Part shown: positions 16,588-24,714 of the stretch, piece after piece | How the letters are laid out: each line of letters starts with the position of its first letter | Numbering within the stretch: the first letter of the stretch is position 1 | The notes under the pieces: model-generated | The model's input: the letters and a program-made list of their open reading frames with translations, nothing else | Databases searched by the model: none | Told to the model about the DNA's origin: nothing | Position numbers and translations under genes: made by a program | DNA from: AP-15 sp963814865 | Lineage (GTDB): Bacteria > Pseudomonadota > Alphaproteobacteria > ATCC43930 > CGMCC-115725 | Length of the DNA stretch: 64,000 nucleotides | Direction: 5' to 3' | Assembly: GCA_963814865.1 (NCBI GenBank) | Contig: CAWFEN010000010.1 | Location: forward strand, 372,001 to 436,000

Positions 16588-17157
16588 ATGAGCGAAGCGG
16601 CGGCGATCGATGTCCTCGGCGTGTGCGGCAGCCTGCGCACGGGCTCGTACAATATGGCGGCGCTGCGGACCGCGATCGAGCTGAAGCCGCCGGGAATGGC
16701 GATCGAAATCGCCGACATCTCGGCGTTCCCGCTTTACAACGAAGATGTCCGCGCCCAGGGGTTCCCGCCGCCGGTCGAAAGGTTCCGCAGCCAGATCAGA
16801 GCGGCCGACGCCCTGCTGATCGTGACGCCCGAATACAATTATTCGATGCCGGGTGTGCTCAAGAATGCGATCGACTGGGCCTCGCGTCCGCCCGACCAGC
16901 CCTTTGCCGGCAAGCCGGTGGCAATCATGGGGGCGGCCGCCGGGATGGCCGGCACGGCGCGCGCGCAATATGATCTTCGCCGCAGCTGCGTCTTCCTCGA
17001 TATGCACCCCTTGAACAAGCCGGAGGTGTTCATCGGCCAGGCGCACACCAAATTCGACGCCGCGGGCCGCTTTACCGACGAGGCCGGGCGGGGGTTTATT
17101 CGCGATCTGCTGGTGGCGCTCGAGCGCTGGACCCGGCAAATCGGCCGCAACAGCTGA
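16588..17157 (+). CDS. NADPH-dependent FMN reductase family protein
   Basis: A 189-residue flavodoxin-fold protein of the FMN_red family (SsuE, ArsH, ChrR, azoreductase relatives). The phosphate loop GSLRTGSYNMAAL and the flavin-binding PEYNYSMPGVLKNAIDWASR are the family signatures. Such enzymes use NAD(P)H to reduce FMN or quinones in the cytoplasm. ATG 16588 has GGGAG six bases upstream; the ATG six bases before overlaps the ribosome site. It follows the amidohydrolase by about 65 bp on the same strand and may be cotranscribed, although no common pathway is obvious. Confidence 0.88.
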   Translation: MSEAAAIDVLGVCGSLRTGSYNMAALRTAIELKPPGMAIEIADISAFPLYNEDVRAQGFPPPVERFRSQIRAADALLIVTPEYNYSMPGVLKNAIDWASRPPDQPFAGKPVAIMGAAAGMAGTARAQYDLRRSCVFLDMHPLNKPEVFIGQAHTKFDAAGRFTDEAGRGFIRDLLVALERWTRQIGRNS

Positions 17158-17190
17158 CTGCCATGCAGGACGCCGAAAACATGCTGATGA

Positions 17191-17236
17191 CCGTCATTCC
17201 GGGCTCGCGGGCCATGCCCGCGCCCCGGAACGACGG
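17191..17236. repeat. REP-like intergenic palindrome
   Basis: Outer arms CCGTCATTCCGGG and CCCGGAACGACGG are inverted with one mismatch and enclose a perfect inner hairpin CGCGGGC-CAT-GCCCGCG. The same CATTCCGGG-type element recurs near 51.59 kb, so this is a member of a dispersed genomic family. Confidence 0.6.
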
Positions 17237-17268
17237 TGGCAAAAGGTAGGGATTTTGGGAGGAACGCG

Positions 17269-18075
17269 ATGGATCTCGATTTCGCGGGCAAGGTCGCGCT
17301 GATCACCGGTGCGGCGAACGGCATCGGCCGCGCGACGGCGCTGGGCTTCGCCAAAGCCGGAGCCAAGATTGTCGTCGTCGACCGCGACGAGGCGGGCGGC
17401 GAGGCAACCGCGGGGGTGATCCGCCAGCAGGGCGGCGAGGCGCGGTTCGTCGCCGCCGACGTGACCAGATCGGCCGAGGTGCAGAATTATGTCAAAGCCG
17501 CGCTCGACGCCTATGGCGCGATCGACTGCTTCTTCAACAACGCCGGCATCGAAGGCAAATGGGCGCATACGGCGGACTATGACGAGGACATGTTCGACGC
17601 GATCATCGGCGTCAACGTCAAAGGCGTGTTCCTCGGCTTGCGCCACGTGCTGCCGGTCATGCTCCAGCAGAAACGGGGCTCGGTCGTCAACACCGCTTCG
17701 GTCGCCGGCCTGGTGGCAACCCCGGGAATGCCGGCCTATGTCGCCTCGAAGCATGCGGTGATCGGGCTGACCAAGACCGCCGCCGGCGAGGTCGCCCGGC
17801 ACGGCGTGCGGGTCAACGCGGTCTGCCCCGGCCCGGTCGACACCCGGATGATCCACTCGCTCGAAGCCCAGCTCAATCCGGCCGATCCGGCGAGCATCGC
17901 GCGCCGCTATCAGGCGGCGATGCCGACCGGGCGCTACACGACGCCCGAGGAAATCGCCAACGTCGTGCTGTTCCTGTCCTCCGATCTCGCTTCCAACATC
18001 ACCGGCGCGCAATATGTGGTCGATGGCGGGCGCACCGCCGTCGGCGGGGCGGTGACCCAGGCGATGCAGGGTTGA
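17269..18075 (+). CDS. Short-chain dehydrogenase/reductase (classical SDR)
   Basis: A 268-residue NAD(P)-dependent oxidoreductase. The cofactor loop TGAANGIG, the NNAG motif (FFNNAGIEG), the catalytic Ser in NTASVAG and the YVASK pair (Tyr-x-x-x-Lys), and the CPGPVDT segment are all present. The acidic residue after beta-2 (VVDRDEAGG) favours NAD. ATG 17269 has GGAGG eight bases upstream. It stands alone between a REP-like palindrome and the glucokinase gene. The substrate cannot be inferred; the sequence resembles the glucose-1-dehydrogenase/cyclopentanol-dehydrogenase-like group. Confidence 0.9.
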   Translation: MDLDFAGKVALITGAANGIGRATALGFAKAGAKIVVVDRDEAGGEATAGVIRQQGGEARFVAADVTRSAEVQNYVKAALDAYGAIDCFFNNAGIEGKWAHTADYDEDMFDAIIGVNVKGVFLGLRHVLPVMLQQKRGSVVNTASVAGLVATPGMPAYVASKHAVIGLTKTAAGEVARHGVRVNAVCPGPVDTRMIHSLEAQLNPADPASIARRYQAAMPTGRYTTPEEIANVVLFLSSDLASNITGAQYVVDGGRTAVGGAVTQAMQG

Positions 18076-18130
18076 GCCGGTGCCATCATCATCCGTCATG
18101 CGGCCAGTCCTTGGCCGGGAATGAGAAGCC

Positions 18131-18964
18131 ATGAACGAAACTCGCACACTTGCGATCGATATCGGCGGCAGCGGGATCAAGGCCGTATTGCTCGACGATT
18201 CCGGCCAAATGATCGGCGAGCGCCAGCGCGTGCCGACGCCGCCCAAGCCGATCTCCGCCGATGCGCTGATCCGCGCCATCGACGAGGCAGTGACACCGCT
18301 CGGCGCCTTTGACCGGGTGTCGGTCGGCTTTCCCGGCTATGTGCGCGAAGGGCGGGTGCTGACCGCACCCAATCTCGGGAGCGAGGCGCTGGCCGGCCTC
18401 GATCTGCAATCGGCGCTCGCCGGGCATTGGGGCAAGCCGGTCCGGGTTCTGAACGACGCCGACGTTCAGGGCTTCGGCGCGATCGGCGGGCACGGGGTGG
18501 AGATGGTGCTGACCTTGGGCACCGGCGCCGGAACGGCGATCTTCCGCGACGGCGAGGTCATGCCGCATCTCGAACTCGCCCACCATCCGGTCAGCGGCAA
18601 AAAGACCTACGACGAGTACATCGGCAATGCCGCCCGCGAAAAAAAAGGCAGGAAGGCGTGGAACAAGCGGGTCGCCAAGGTCATCGGCATCCTGCGCGAG
18701 GTGGTCCGCTTCGACCACCTCTATATCGGCGGCGGCAACGCCAAAAGCCTCACCTTTCGGCTGCCCCCGGACGTCACGGTGGTGCCGAATACCGATGGGC
18801 TGACCGGCGGCGTCGGGCTGTGGCGCGCCGATCCGCCGGCCCATACCGTTGCCGGCGCGGCGGCTGGCGAGAGCTCGGGCGATGACCGCGGAGATGACGG
18901 CGCCGAGGCGCGCCGTGAGACTTCCGGGGAGGGGCCGCCTCCGGCCGAACCCGCCGCCCAATAA
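18131..18964 (+). CDS. ROK-family kinase, polyphosphate-glucokinase-like
   Basis: A 277-residue sugar kinase of the ROK superfamily. The ATP-binding start LAIDIGGSGIKAVLLD, NDADVQGFG, the LGTGAGTAIF phosphate loop and the GKKTYDEYIG segment match the polyphosphate-dependent glucokinase (PpgK) group, which phosphorylates glucose with polyphosphate or ATP. The usual zinc-binding cysteine box of ROK repressors is absent, as expected for this group. After about residue 238 the protein continues in a low-complexity tail rich in Gly, Asp, Glu and Pro that normal PpgK proteins lack. GAGAAG precedes ATG 18131. Glucose-6-phosphate made here could feed the mutase and GalU encoded at 3.3-5.6 kb. Confidence 0.82.
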   Translation: MNETRTLAIDIGGSGIKAVLLDDSGQMIGERQRVPTPPKPISADALIRAIDEAVTPLGAFDRVSVGFPGYVREGRVLTAPNLGSEALAGLDLQSALAGHWGKPVRVLNDADVQGFGAIGGHGVEMVLTLGTGAGTAIFRDGEVMPHLELAHHPVSGKKTYDEYIGNAAREKKGRKAWNKRVAKVIGILREVVRFDHLYIGGGNAKSLTFRLPPDVTVVPNTDGLTGGVGLWRADPPAHTVAGAAAGESSGDDRGDDGAEARRETSGEGPPPAEPAAQ

Positions 18965-19005
18965 ATTTCCGCCCGCCAAGCACATTCCCCGGAACGAGGC
19001 GCGGA

Positions 19006-19869
19006 ATGCGGCAATCGGCCGCGATATTGCTGGCGCTCGTACTGGGCGGCTGCGCCGTAGCGCCACCACCGGCGCAAGTGTCGGCAAGGGCGCCCGCGAC
19101 GACTGCAACGACCGCCCATATCCCGCCTTTCGCGCGCTGGCCCTATGAACCGTTCTCGCGCGAGGCGGCGGTGCAGATCGCGCTCGGCGAATGGCGCGCG
19201 TTCCGCCAGCCGGTGGTTTTTCCGAACATCGAACTGCCCGAGGACGAGGAGCGCGAGGAAGGCTTGTGGCAGCGCGTCGGGCTCTATTGGTGGCTCGGCC
19301 TCGATCCGAGCTGGCGCGAATCCGGCTGGACCGGCATTCACGACGAGAACGGCCAGGTCTTCCCGGCGGGGCGCGACGGCTTCTTCGCCTGGTCGGCAGC
19401 CTTCATCTCCTATGTGATGCGCATGGCCGGCGCCGGCGGCAGCTTTCCATATTCGGCGACCCATGCCGATTACATCGACGCCGCGGCCCGGCACGATCCC
19501 GGCGTCGCGCTCGACGCCGAGCGGGTCGAGGTCTACGCGCCGCAGCGCGGCGACCTGATCTGCCTGTGGCGCGGAAAGCAGCCGGTGACCTTCGTCCAGC
19601 TGCCGACGGACCGCTTCCCCGGCCATTGCGACATGGTTGTCGACATCAAGCCGGGCCAGCTCGACGTAATCGGCGGCAATGTCGATAACGCGGTCGCGAT
19701 GAAATACATCCCGGTCACGGCCGACGGCCATCTCGCCGGGCCGGACGGCGTCGTGCTCGACCCCGACCATCACTGGTTCGTCGTGCTGAAGGTGCTGTAC
19801 CAGCGGGACGGAACCGCGCCGCCGACCGCGATTTCCGGGACGCCGCCCACCGCGAACGGCCCAGCCTGA
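19006..19869 (+). CDS. DUF2272-domain lipoprotein
   Basis: A 287-residue exported lipoprotein. The N-terminus AAILLALVLGGCAVAPPP carries a lipobox (LGGC, lipidation at Cys15). The rest resembles DUF2272, a family with a cysteine/histidine-containing hydrolase-like fold found near envelope genes: characteristic pieces are FFAWSAAFISYVMRMAG, SATHADYIDAA, RGDLICLWRG and GHCDMVVD, where the Cys, His and Asp could form an NlpC/P60-like site. It ends exactly where the convergent phosphatase gene ends, with the two stop codons side by side. The role is not known; a peptidoglycan-related activity is a guess. Confidence 0.75.
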   Translation: MRQSAAILLALVLGGCAVAPPPAQVSARAPATTATTAHIPPFARWPYEPFSREAAVQIALGEWRAFRQPVVFPNIELPEDEEREEGLWQRVGLYWWLGLDPSWRESGWTGIHDENGQVFPAGRDGFFAWSAAFISYVMRMAGAGGSFPYSATHADYIDAAARHDPGVALDAERVEVYAPQRGDLICLWRGKQPVTFVQLPTDRFPGHCDMVVDIKPGQLDVIGGNVDNAVAMKYIPVTADGHLAGPDGVVLDPDHHWFVVLKVLYQRDGTAPPTAISGTPPTANGPA

Positions 19870-20454
19870 TCAGCGTCTGCCGGCCGCCGCCACCTCGCGA
19901 CCGCGCCCGCTCTCGATCATCGCCTCGGCCAGCCCCGGCTCGCGGTCGAGGGCGCGCCGATAGTGCAGCCGCACCGCCTCGACGATCTCGCCGCCGCGTC
20001 CGAGCAGCGCGTCGCCGAGCTCGAGCATGCGCAGATTGGGCCACGCGCTCGGGCGCTCCCGCACGACCGTCATCAGCGCCTCGTCGGCCGACTGGCCGGG
20101 ATAGCGCTGCGCCAGGATCAAGATCGCAGCGGCGCTCGAGCGCGATACCCCCGCATGACAATGCACCAGCAAATGTGCGCCCTCCGCATCGACAGCGCCG
20201 AGGTTGCGCCCAAAGGCGAGCAGCAGCTCGACGTCCCAGCGTTCGGGTGCGATCCAGCCCGGCAGCGGCTCGATCACATCGTGGAAATGCAGCTTCAATC
20301 GCCGATGCACGTCAAAGCCGCGCAACGTATCGGGCTCGGGCCAGCCCGGATCGAGGATCGAAAGAACATGGGTGACGCCGCCGCGGCCGAGCCGGGCGAA
20401 CTCGTCGAGCCCGCAAACGGTGATCCGGAACGGTGTCGGCTCGAGCAGGCTCAT
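19870..20454 (-). CDS. Protein tyrosine/dual-specificity-type phosphatase
   Basis: A 194-residue cysteine-dependent phosphatase. The P-loop HCHAGVSRSS is complete (His98, nucleophile Cys99, Arg105), within the usual length for bacterial DSP-like enzymes. The general acid is probably the aspartate in the FHDV/ILDPGW region. ATG 20454 is preferred to ATG 20460, which overlaps the ribosome site GGGAGA. No membrane segment is seen, so it should act in the cytoplasm. Members of this group in alphaproteobacteria are annotated as tyrosine phosphatases, but phosphoinositide-like or nucleotide substrates cannot be excluded. Its stop codon abuts that of the DUF2272 gene. Confidence 0.82.
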   Translation of the reverse strand: MSLLEPTPFRITVCGLDEFARLGRGGVTHVLSILDPGWPEPDTLRGFDVHRRLKLHFHDVIEPLPGWIAPERWDVELLLAFGRNLGAVDAEGAHLLVHCHAGVSRSSAAAILILAQRYPGQSADEALMTVVRERPSAWPNLRMLELGDALLGRGGEIVEAVRLHYRRALDREPGLAEAMIESGRGREVAAAGRR

Positions 20455-20581
20455 GCGCATTCTCCCTGGCCCCTTTGGTTGCACGTCTGAGCATACCGCC
20501 CAGTTGTGGCGAATCTGTGCGCGATCCTTCCGCGCTTCTTCGCCGCTGAGGCCGGTTGCCGTCCGAAAAATTCGGCTTCGA

Positions 20582-20599
20582 GTGTGAGCGCCCTCACAC
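20582..20599. promoter_or_regulatory. CRP/FNR-type palindrome GTGTGA-N6-TCACAC
   Basis: Perfect arms GTGTGA (20582-20587) and TCACAC (20594-20599) are separated by GCGCCC. The core TGTGA-N6-TCACA equals the textbook CRP half-site spacing. It is about 60 bp before the GTG start of the orphan membrane protein at 20659. An identical-armed site with the same TTCGAG prefix lies at 57823. Confidence 0.55.
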
Positions 20600-20658
20600 C
20601 CGCACCTGCCGTCCTGATCCGATGTTGAAAAGGGTTAACGCCAGCGGAGGAGGGTGCG

Positions 20659-22386
20659 GTGGACCGAAACCTGACCTACGCCGCCTGCGGATTGCTGATC
20701 ATCGCCTATGCATGGGCGCGTTTCAACACGCCGTCCTCCAACCGCTCGTCGACCCGCCAGGCCCTGTACTGGTCGAGCGGCATCGGTTACGTGGTCAGCG
20801 CGCTGGTGCTGTTTGCAGCGCTGTCGATCCTGCTGAATGCCGGGCCCTGGCGAAAATTGCTGCTCGGTCCCGCCGACGACCCGACGCTTCCGGCGCCGCT
20901 GATCGCCACCTTGACGATGACCACGCTGCTCCCCGCGATCCCGACCCTGAAACGGGTGGACGAGTGGTTCCTGGCAATCTTTCTCGACTGGGCCGAAATC
21001 CCCGCCGAGGTCAGGCGCCGCGCGGCAGCGATGACATTGGAGACTTTCAGCGTCACCAAGGAGGATGTGGCGGCGCTGAGGCAAACCTATGGCGAGGCCG
21101 GCTACGGCGACACCCTGGCCCGGCATTTGCGGCGGCGCGGCGGGGACGGGCTGGAGCTCTCGCAACAGCGGCTGACCCGCGTGGCGAAGCTGTACGATCG
21201 CCTCGGAAAGCTCGCCGGAGAGCCGCGCTACAGCCGTTTCTTTGCCGAAGCCGAGGGCGAGTTCGGCGAGCTCGACCGTAAAACCGTCGATTTTCTGCGT
21301 CGTGCCGCCACCTCGCTGACCCTGGCCGAGCGGCTGCGCACGGCTGAGAAAGACCCAGCCTTTGACGAACTGGTGCAGGAGCGGCGCGAGGACTTCGCCG
21401 ATAGCTGCCGCGACATGTTCCGCGCGCTGGCGCTGTTTCTTGCGCGCGCGGTATTGCGGTCGGAAACGAGCGAGACGGGCATCGTCCGCCGTCTGCGCCA
21501 GACCGGCTTCGACGCGGCCGAGCCGATGAACCTGCCGCGCTTTCCGATCCACAGCCTGACCGTCCTGGCCTTGGGCATCTTCCTCTATCTGCTCGTCGCA
21601 ATCGTGTTTTTCGACCGCTTGATGGGCACAGCGCAGCACTCTCAGACGGGCGGGCTGATGATGGCCGCCAAGGTTGCGGTGGTGCGGTTGGGAACTGTCG
21701 GCCTGACCGTATGGCTGATGCAGCGCTATGCGTTTTTCCGCCGCGCGCCCGGCGATCCGCTGCGCTTTTTCGCCTATGTCCTCAACGGCCTGATCGCCGC
21801 CGCGGCTACTGTCGGGATCAGCCTTCTATTCCATCTGGGCGATGCCGACCCACTCGGCGCCGCCACCGGCGGCGACGTGCCGCTGATCCTGCTCAGCTTC
21901 ATGCTGTGCACCGCGCTGGCGCTGTGCTGCGACGATTGGGTGTCGGAGACGCTGCCGCCCGTTTGGTTGCGCCTCGCCGAGGCGGCGGGCTGCGCCATGG
22001 TGATGGCCTTGGGGATGGGCATCGTCGTGCTGTATCTGGACGACGATCTGTCCCCCCAGGCCCAGTCGCTGACCGGCGCGAAACTCATCATGTTGTTCGC
22101 ATTCCCAAGCGTGATGGCGTTCGTGATCGGCGCCTGCGTGCCTCACATCTATCGCTCTGCCAGGCGCGCGGCGACGGCACGGCGCGACGAAGCCACCGAG
22201 CTCGCTGCACCGGTACCGCCGGCCCCCCAGCCATCCGCAAGAGAAGCCCCGTCGCCCGGCCGGCGCGAGAACGGGCTCGGGACGGATGACGGACAGCGCC
22301 AGTACGGCGAAAAGGCAGACGACGGCATTGGCCGGGAAGGCCGGCAGATGGCAGTCGGCGGCGCCGCGCACCGCATCCGCGCCTAA
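20659..22386 (+). CDS. Multi-pass membrane protein of unknown function
   Basis: I do not recognise a family. The 575-residue protein has two or three N-terminal hydrophobic segments (LTYAACGLLIIAYAW, GYVVSALVLFAALSILL), a soluble, charged central part of roughly residues 110-290 with predicted helices (RLTRVAKLYDRLGKL and similar), and then five or six C-terminal helices from about residue 295 (HSLTVLALGIFLYLLVAIVFF onward). The last ~70 residues are hydrophilic and rich in Pro, Gly and Arg. The start is GTG 20659 with GGAGG upstream. A CRP-type palindrome stands upstream. The ends hint at a receptor or a channel-like protein, but nothing in the sequence proves it. Confidence 0.7.
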   Translation: MDRNLTYAACGLLIIAYAWARFNTPSSNRSSTRQALYWSSGIGYVVSALVLFAALSILLNAGPWRKLLLGPADDPTLPAPLIATLTMTTLLPAIPTLKRVDEWFLAIFLDWAEIPAEVRRRAAAMTLETFSVTKEDVAALRQTYGEAGYGDTLARHLRRRGGDGLELSQQRLTRVAKLYDRLGKLAGEPRYSRFFAEAEGEFGELDRKTVDFLRRAATSLTLAERLRTAEKDPAFDELVQERREDFADSCRDMFRALALFLARAVLRSETSETGIVRRLRQTGFDAAEPMNLPRFPIHSLTVLALGIFLYLLVAIVFFDRLMGTAQHSQTGGLMMAAKVAVVRLGTVGLTVWLMQRYAFFRRAPGDPLRFFAYVLNGLIAAAATVGISLLFHLGDADPLGAATGGDVPLILLSFMLCTALALCCDDWVSETLPPVWLRLAEAAGCAMVMALGMGIVVLYLDDDLSPQAQSLTGAKLIMLFAFPSVMAFVIGACVPHIYRSARRAATARRDEATELAAPVPPAPQPSAREAPSPGRRENGLGTDDGQRQYGEKADDGIGREGRQMAVGGAAHRIRA

Positions 22387-22485
22387 GGCGGCCGGCGCGC
22401 GGCGCCGGCGCGAGGCATCGTGAATTATGATGTTTTTGCTGCCGGTGTCTGCGAGACCGAGCCGCAGCAGCCTGTCTTCCGACCC

Positions 22486-23463
22486 TCAGCCCAGCGCCTT
22501 CTGCATTTCGAGGTCGTCCTCGATAAAGGCCTGGACGGCCTCGTCGATATTGGCGTCGGCGGCGAAGCCGAGGGCTTCGGCACGCGCGGCGGCGAGCGCC
22601 TGCGGCCAGCCGGAGATGATTTCCTGGATCTGCGGATCGAGCTGCCAGCGGATACGGGCATATGCCGCCGCGCCGCCGGCGCGGCGCATCGCCTCGGCCA
22701 TTTCGCCGACCGCCACCGAAAAGCCCGGCAATTGCAGTGATCGGCTCGTGCCGAAGGCGGCGCCGGGCAGGTCGAGGGCACGGGCGAGGCCGGCCACGAC
22801 CCGGCGCGGCGAGGCCAGGGCCATGACCGTGTCGGGCGAGACCGGGCAGACCGCGTCCTTCCCGGCCAAAGGCTCGCGGATGATCGAGGAGGCGAAGGTC
22901 GAAGCGGCGCGGTTGGGCAATCCCGGCCGCACGACAACGGTCGGCAACCGCAATGCGCGGCCGTCGATAAAGCCCTTGCGGGTGTAATCGTTGACCAGCA
23001 ATTCGCCGATCGCCTTCTGCGTGCCGTAGGAGGATTGCGGCGTCAGCGGCGTGTCGTCGCCGACCGCGGGCGGCAGGGCGCCGCCATAGACCGCGAGCGA
23101 ACTGGAGAACACCAGCCGCGGGCAGGTGCCGAGCGCGCGGCAGGCGTCGAGCACCGCGCGGGTGCCGTCGAGATTGACGCGATAGCCGAGATCGGTGTCG
23201 GCCTCGGCCTGGCCGCTGACCACCGCGGCGAGATGGAACACCGCCGCGGCGCCGGGCGCGAGCAGTCGCCGCACGGTCTCGTGGTCGGCGATGTCGCCGG
23301 TGACCAGACGCAGCCGCTTGTCGTCCGGCAACGGCAGGGCCGGCGGCGCGTTGTCGAACAAGACCAGCTCGTCGATCGGGCCGAGGCTGCTGCCCTGCTC
23401 GAGCAGCAGCAAGGCCAGGCGCCGGCCGAGAAAGCCGCAGCCGCCGGTGATGACGATGCGCAT
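22486..23463 (-). CDS. denD: D-erythronate dehydrogenase (NAD-dependent epimerase/dehydratase family)
   Basis: A 325-residue extended-SDR enzyme. The cofactor loop ITGGCGFLGRRLA opens the protein, and SSSLAVYGG, then YGTQKAIGE (the catalytic Tyr-x-x-x-Lys), and RLPTVVVRPGLPN follow. This matches DenD, which oxidises D-erythronate at C2 to 2-keto-D-erythronate. It lies 18 bp after the OtnI gene on the same strand and near OtnK and OtnC, which gives the full four-carbon acid sugar route to dihydroxyacetone phosphate. Other tetronates could also be substrates. Confidence 0.85.
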   Translation of the reverse strand: MRIVITGGCGFLGRRLALLLLEQGSSLGPIDELVLFDNAPPALPLPDDKRLRLVTGDIADHETVRRLLAPGAAAVFHLAAVVSGQAEADTDLGYRVNLDGTRAVLDACRALGTCPRLVFSSSLAVYGGALPPAVGDDTPLTPQSSYGTQKAIGELLVNDYTRKGFIDGRALRLPTVVVRPGLPNRAASTFASSIIREPLAGKDAVCPVSPDTVMALASPRRVVAGLARALDLPGAAFGTSRSLQLPGFSVAVGEMAEAMRRAGGAAAYARIRWQLDPQIQEIISGWPQALAAARAEALGFAADANIDEAVQAFIEDDLEMQKALG

Positions 23464-23481
23464 CGCTCAGCCCCCGCCCGG

Positions 23482-24267
23482 CTAGCCCTGAATGCCGTAG
23501 CGCGCGGCCCAGCCGAGCCCGGCCCTGGTCTCGGTCTTCGGCCGGTATTCGCAGCCGATCCAGCCGGCATAGCCGATCTCGTCCAGCAGATCGAACAGGA
23601 ACGGGTAGTTGACCTCGCCGATATCGGGCTCGTGGCGGCCGGGATTGCCGGCGATCTGGATGTGCGGATAACGGCCGGCCAAGGTGCGGATACGATGGGC
23701 GAGATCGCCCTCCATGATCTGCACATGATAGAGGTCGAGCTGCAGCTGCAGGTTGGGATGCCCGACCTGTTCGATGACCGCCATCGCCTGCCTCGTCGTG
23801 TTCAGGAAATAGCCGGGGATGTCGCGGTTGTTGATCGGCTCGATGATGATGGTGACGCCGTCGGCGGCGGCGCGCCCGGCGGCATGGCGCAGATTGGCGA
23901 GGTAGGTGCGCTCGGCCTCGCCGCGGTCGCGGCCTTCGGGCCACAGCCCGGCCATCGCATGCAACAGGCGGCAGTTCGTCGCCTTGGCGTAGGTCAGCGC
24001 CTGGTCGATCCCGGCGCGGAATTCCGGCTCGCGCCCCGGCAACGCCGCGGTGCCGCGCTCGCCGGCCGCCCAATCGCCGGGCGGCATGTTGAACAACGCC
24101 TGGGTGAGGCCGTTTTTCTTGAGATGAGCGGCGACGGTCTCGGGCGGATGGTCATAGGCGCCGAGATATTCGACCGCCTTGAAGCCACAGGCGGCCGCCG
24201 CGGCGAAGCGGTCGAGAAATGCGATTTCCTGAAAGATGAAGCTCAGATTGGCGGCGAATTTCGGCAT
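23482..24267 (-). CDS. otnI: 2-oxo-tetronate isomerase (hydroxypyruvate isomerase family)
   Basis: A 261-residue TIM-barrel isomerase of the Hyi/OtnI group. The family pattern includes the start MPKFAANLSFIFQE, IIEPINNRDIPGYFLN (metal ligand Glu), QLDLYHVQIMEGD, NPGRHEPDIGEVNY and GCEYRPK. OtnI isomerises 2-keto- to 3-keto-tetronate, the step between DenD and OtnK. ATG 24267 is chosen for its close match to known family starts and the GGGAG upstream; the frame is open for another 26 codons. It is the first gene of the minus-strand arm, 448 bp from the otnK start, with toxin-antitoxin debris in between. Confidence 0.9.
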   Translation of the reverse strand: MPKFAANLSFIFQEIAFLDRFAAAAACGFKAVEYLGAYDHPPETVAAHLKKNGLTQALFNMPPGDWAAGERGTAALPGREPEFRAGIDQALTYAKATNCRLLHAMAGLWPEGRDRGEAERTYLANLRHAAGRAAADGVTIIIEPINNRDIPGYFLNTTRQAMAVIEQVGHPNLQLQLDLYHVQIMEGDLAHRIRTLAGRYPHIQIAGNPGRHEPDIGEVNYPFLFDLLDEIGYAGWIGCEYRPKTETRAGLGWAARYGIQG

Positions 24268-24346
24268 GGCGCGTGCTCCCGGCTCAGGCCCGCTACTCTT
24301 CCCCTCCGCGCCGACAAAACACAAGACCCGGGCTGCCGCTGCCAAT

Positions 24347-24597
24347 TCAGCGGAACGGATCGACGATCACGACGCCGTCGATCCGCCGTCCATGGGACAT
24401 GTCTTCGGAATGGAGCTCACGCCATCCGAGCGCGCGGGCGGCAATGACGGCGCTGTCCCAATAAGAAAATCCGCGCGCCGCTACTGACAGGGCACCATCA
24501 TCGCGACCGAGCAGCTCGTCGCACATTCGCGCTCGGCGGCGATCACGCGCGCCCGCCGATAGGTCTCATCATCCAGTGATACGGTGATGTTTTTCAC
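24347..24597 (-). pseudogene. Remnant of a VapBC toxin-antitoxin pair
   Basis: The first part (24597 down to 24481) opens with GTG and encodes a ribbon-helix-helix antitoxin start, KNITVSLDDETYRRARVIAA, but stops after 38 residues. In another frame, from about 24490 down to a TGA at 24347, the sequence reads GFSYWDSAVIAARALG, then HSEDMSHGRRIDGVVIVDPF, the unmistakable C-terminal end of a PIN-domain toxin. The middle of the antitoxin and the first two thirds of the toxin are missing, so an internal deletion has joined the two genes. It should make neither a working antitoxin nor toxin. An intact VapBC pair lies at 31.8 kb. Confidence 0.75.
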
Positions 24598-24714
24598 CGA
24601 TCCACCGTGTCGGGGTTTTACCCGACAGTCAACGAATCGGACAATGCGCCTGGTTTGCGCGCGGTGTCGGGGGAGGCTACTCTTCCTGGGCGAGCGCAGG
24701 GCGGGAGGCGGCAG

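Noticed and set aside
16588..17157. FMN reductase as the reductase partner of the HpaB-type oxygenase
   Set aside because: It lies 26 kb away, in another gene set, and belongs to the FMN_red family rather than the HpaC flavin reductase family.
22088..24073. A 661-codon minus-strand frame over denD and otnI
   Set aside because: Its translation is Arg/Ala/Pro-rich with no family pattern, while denD and otnI are complete in the neighbouring frames.
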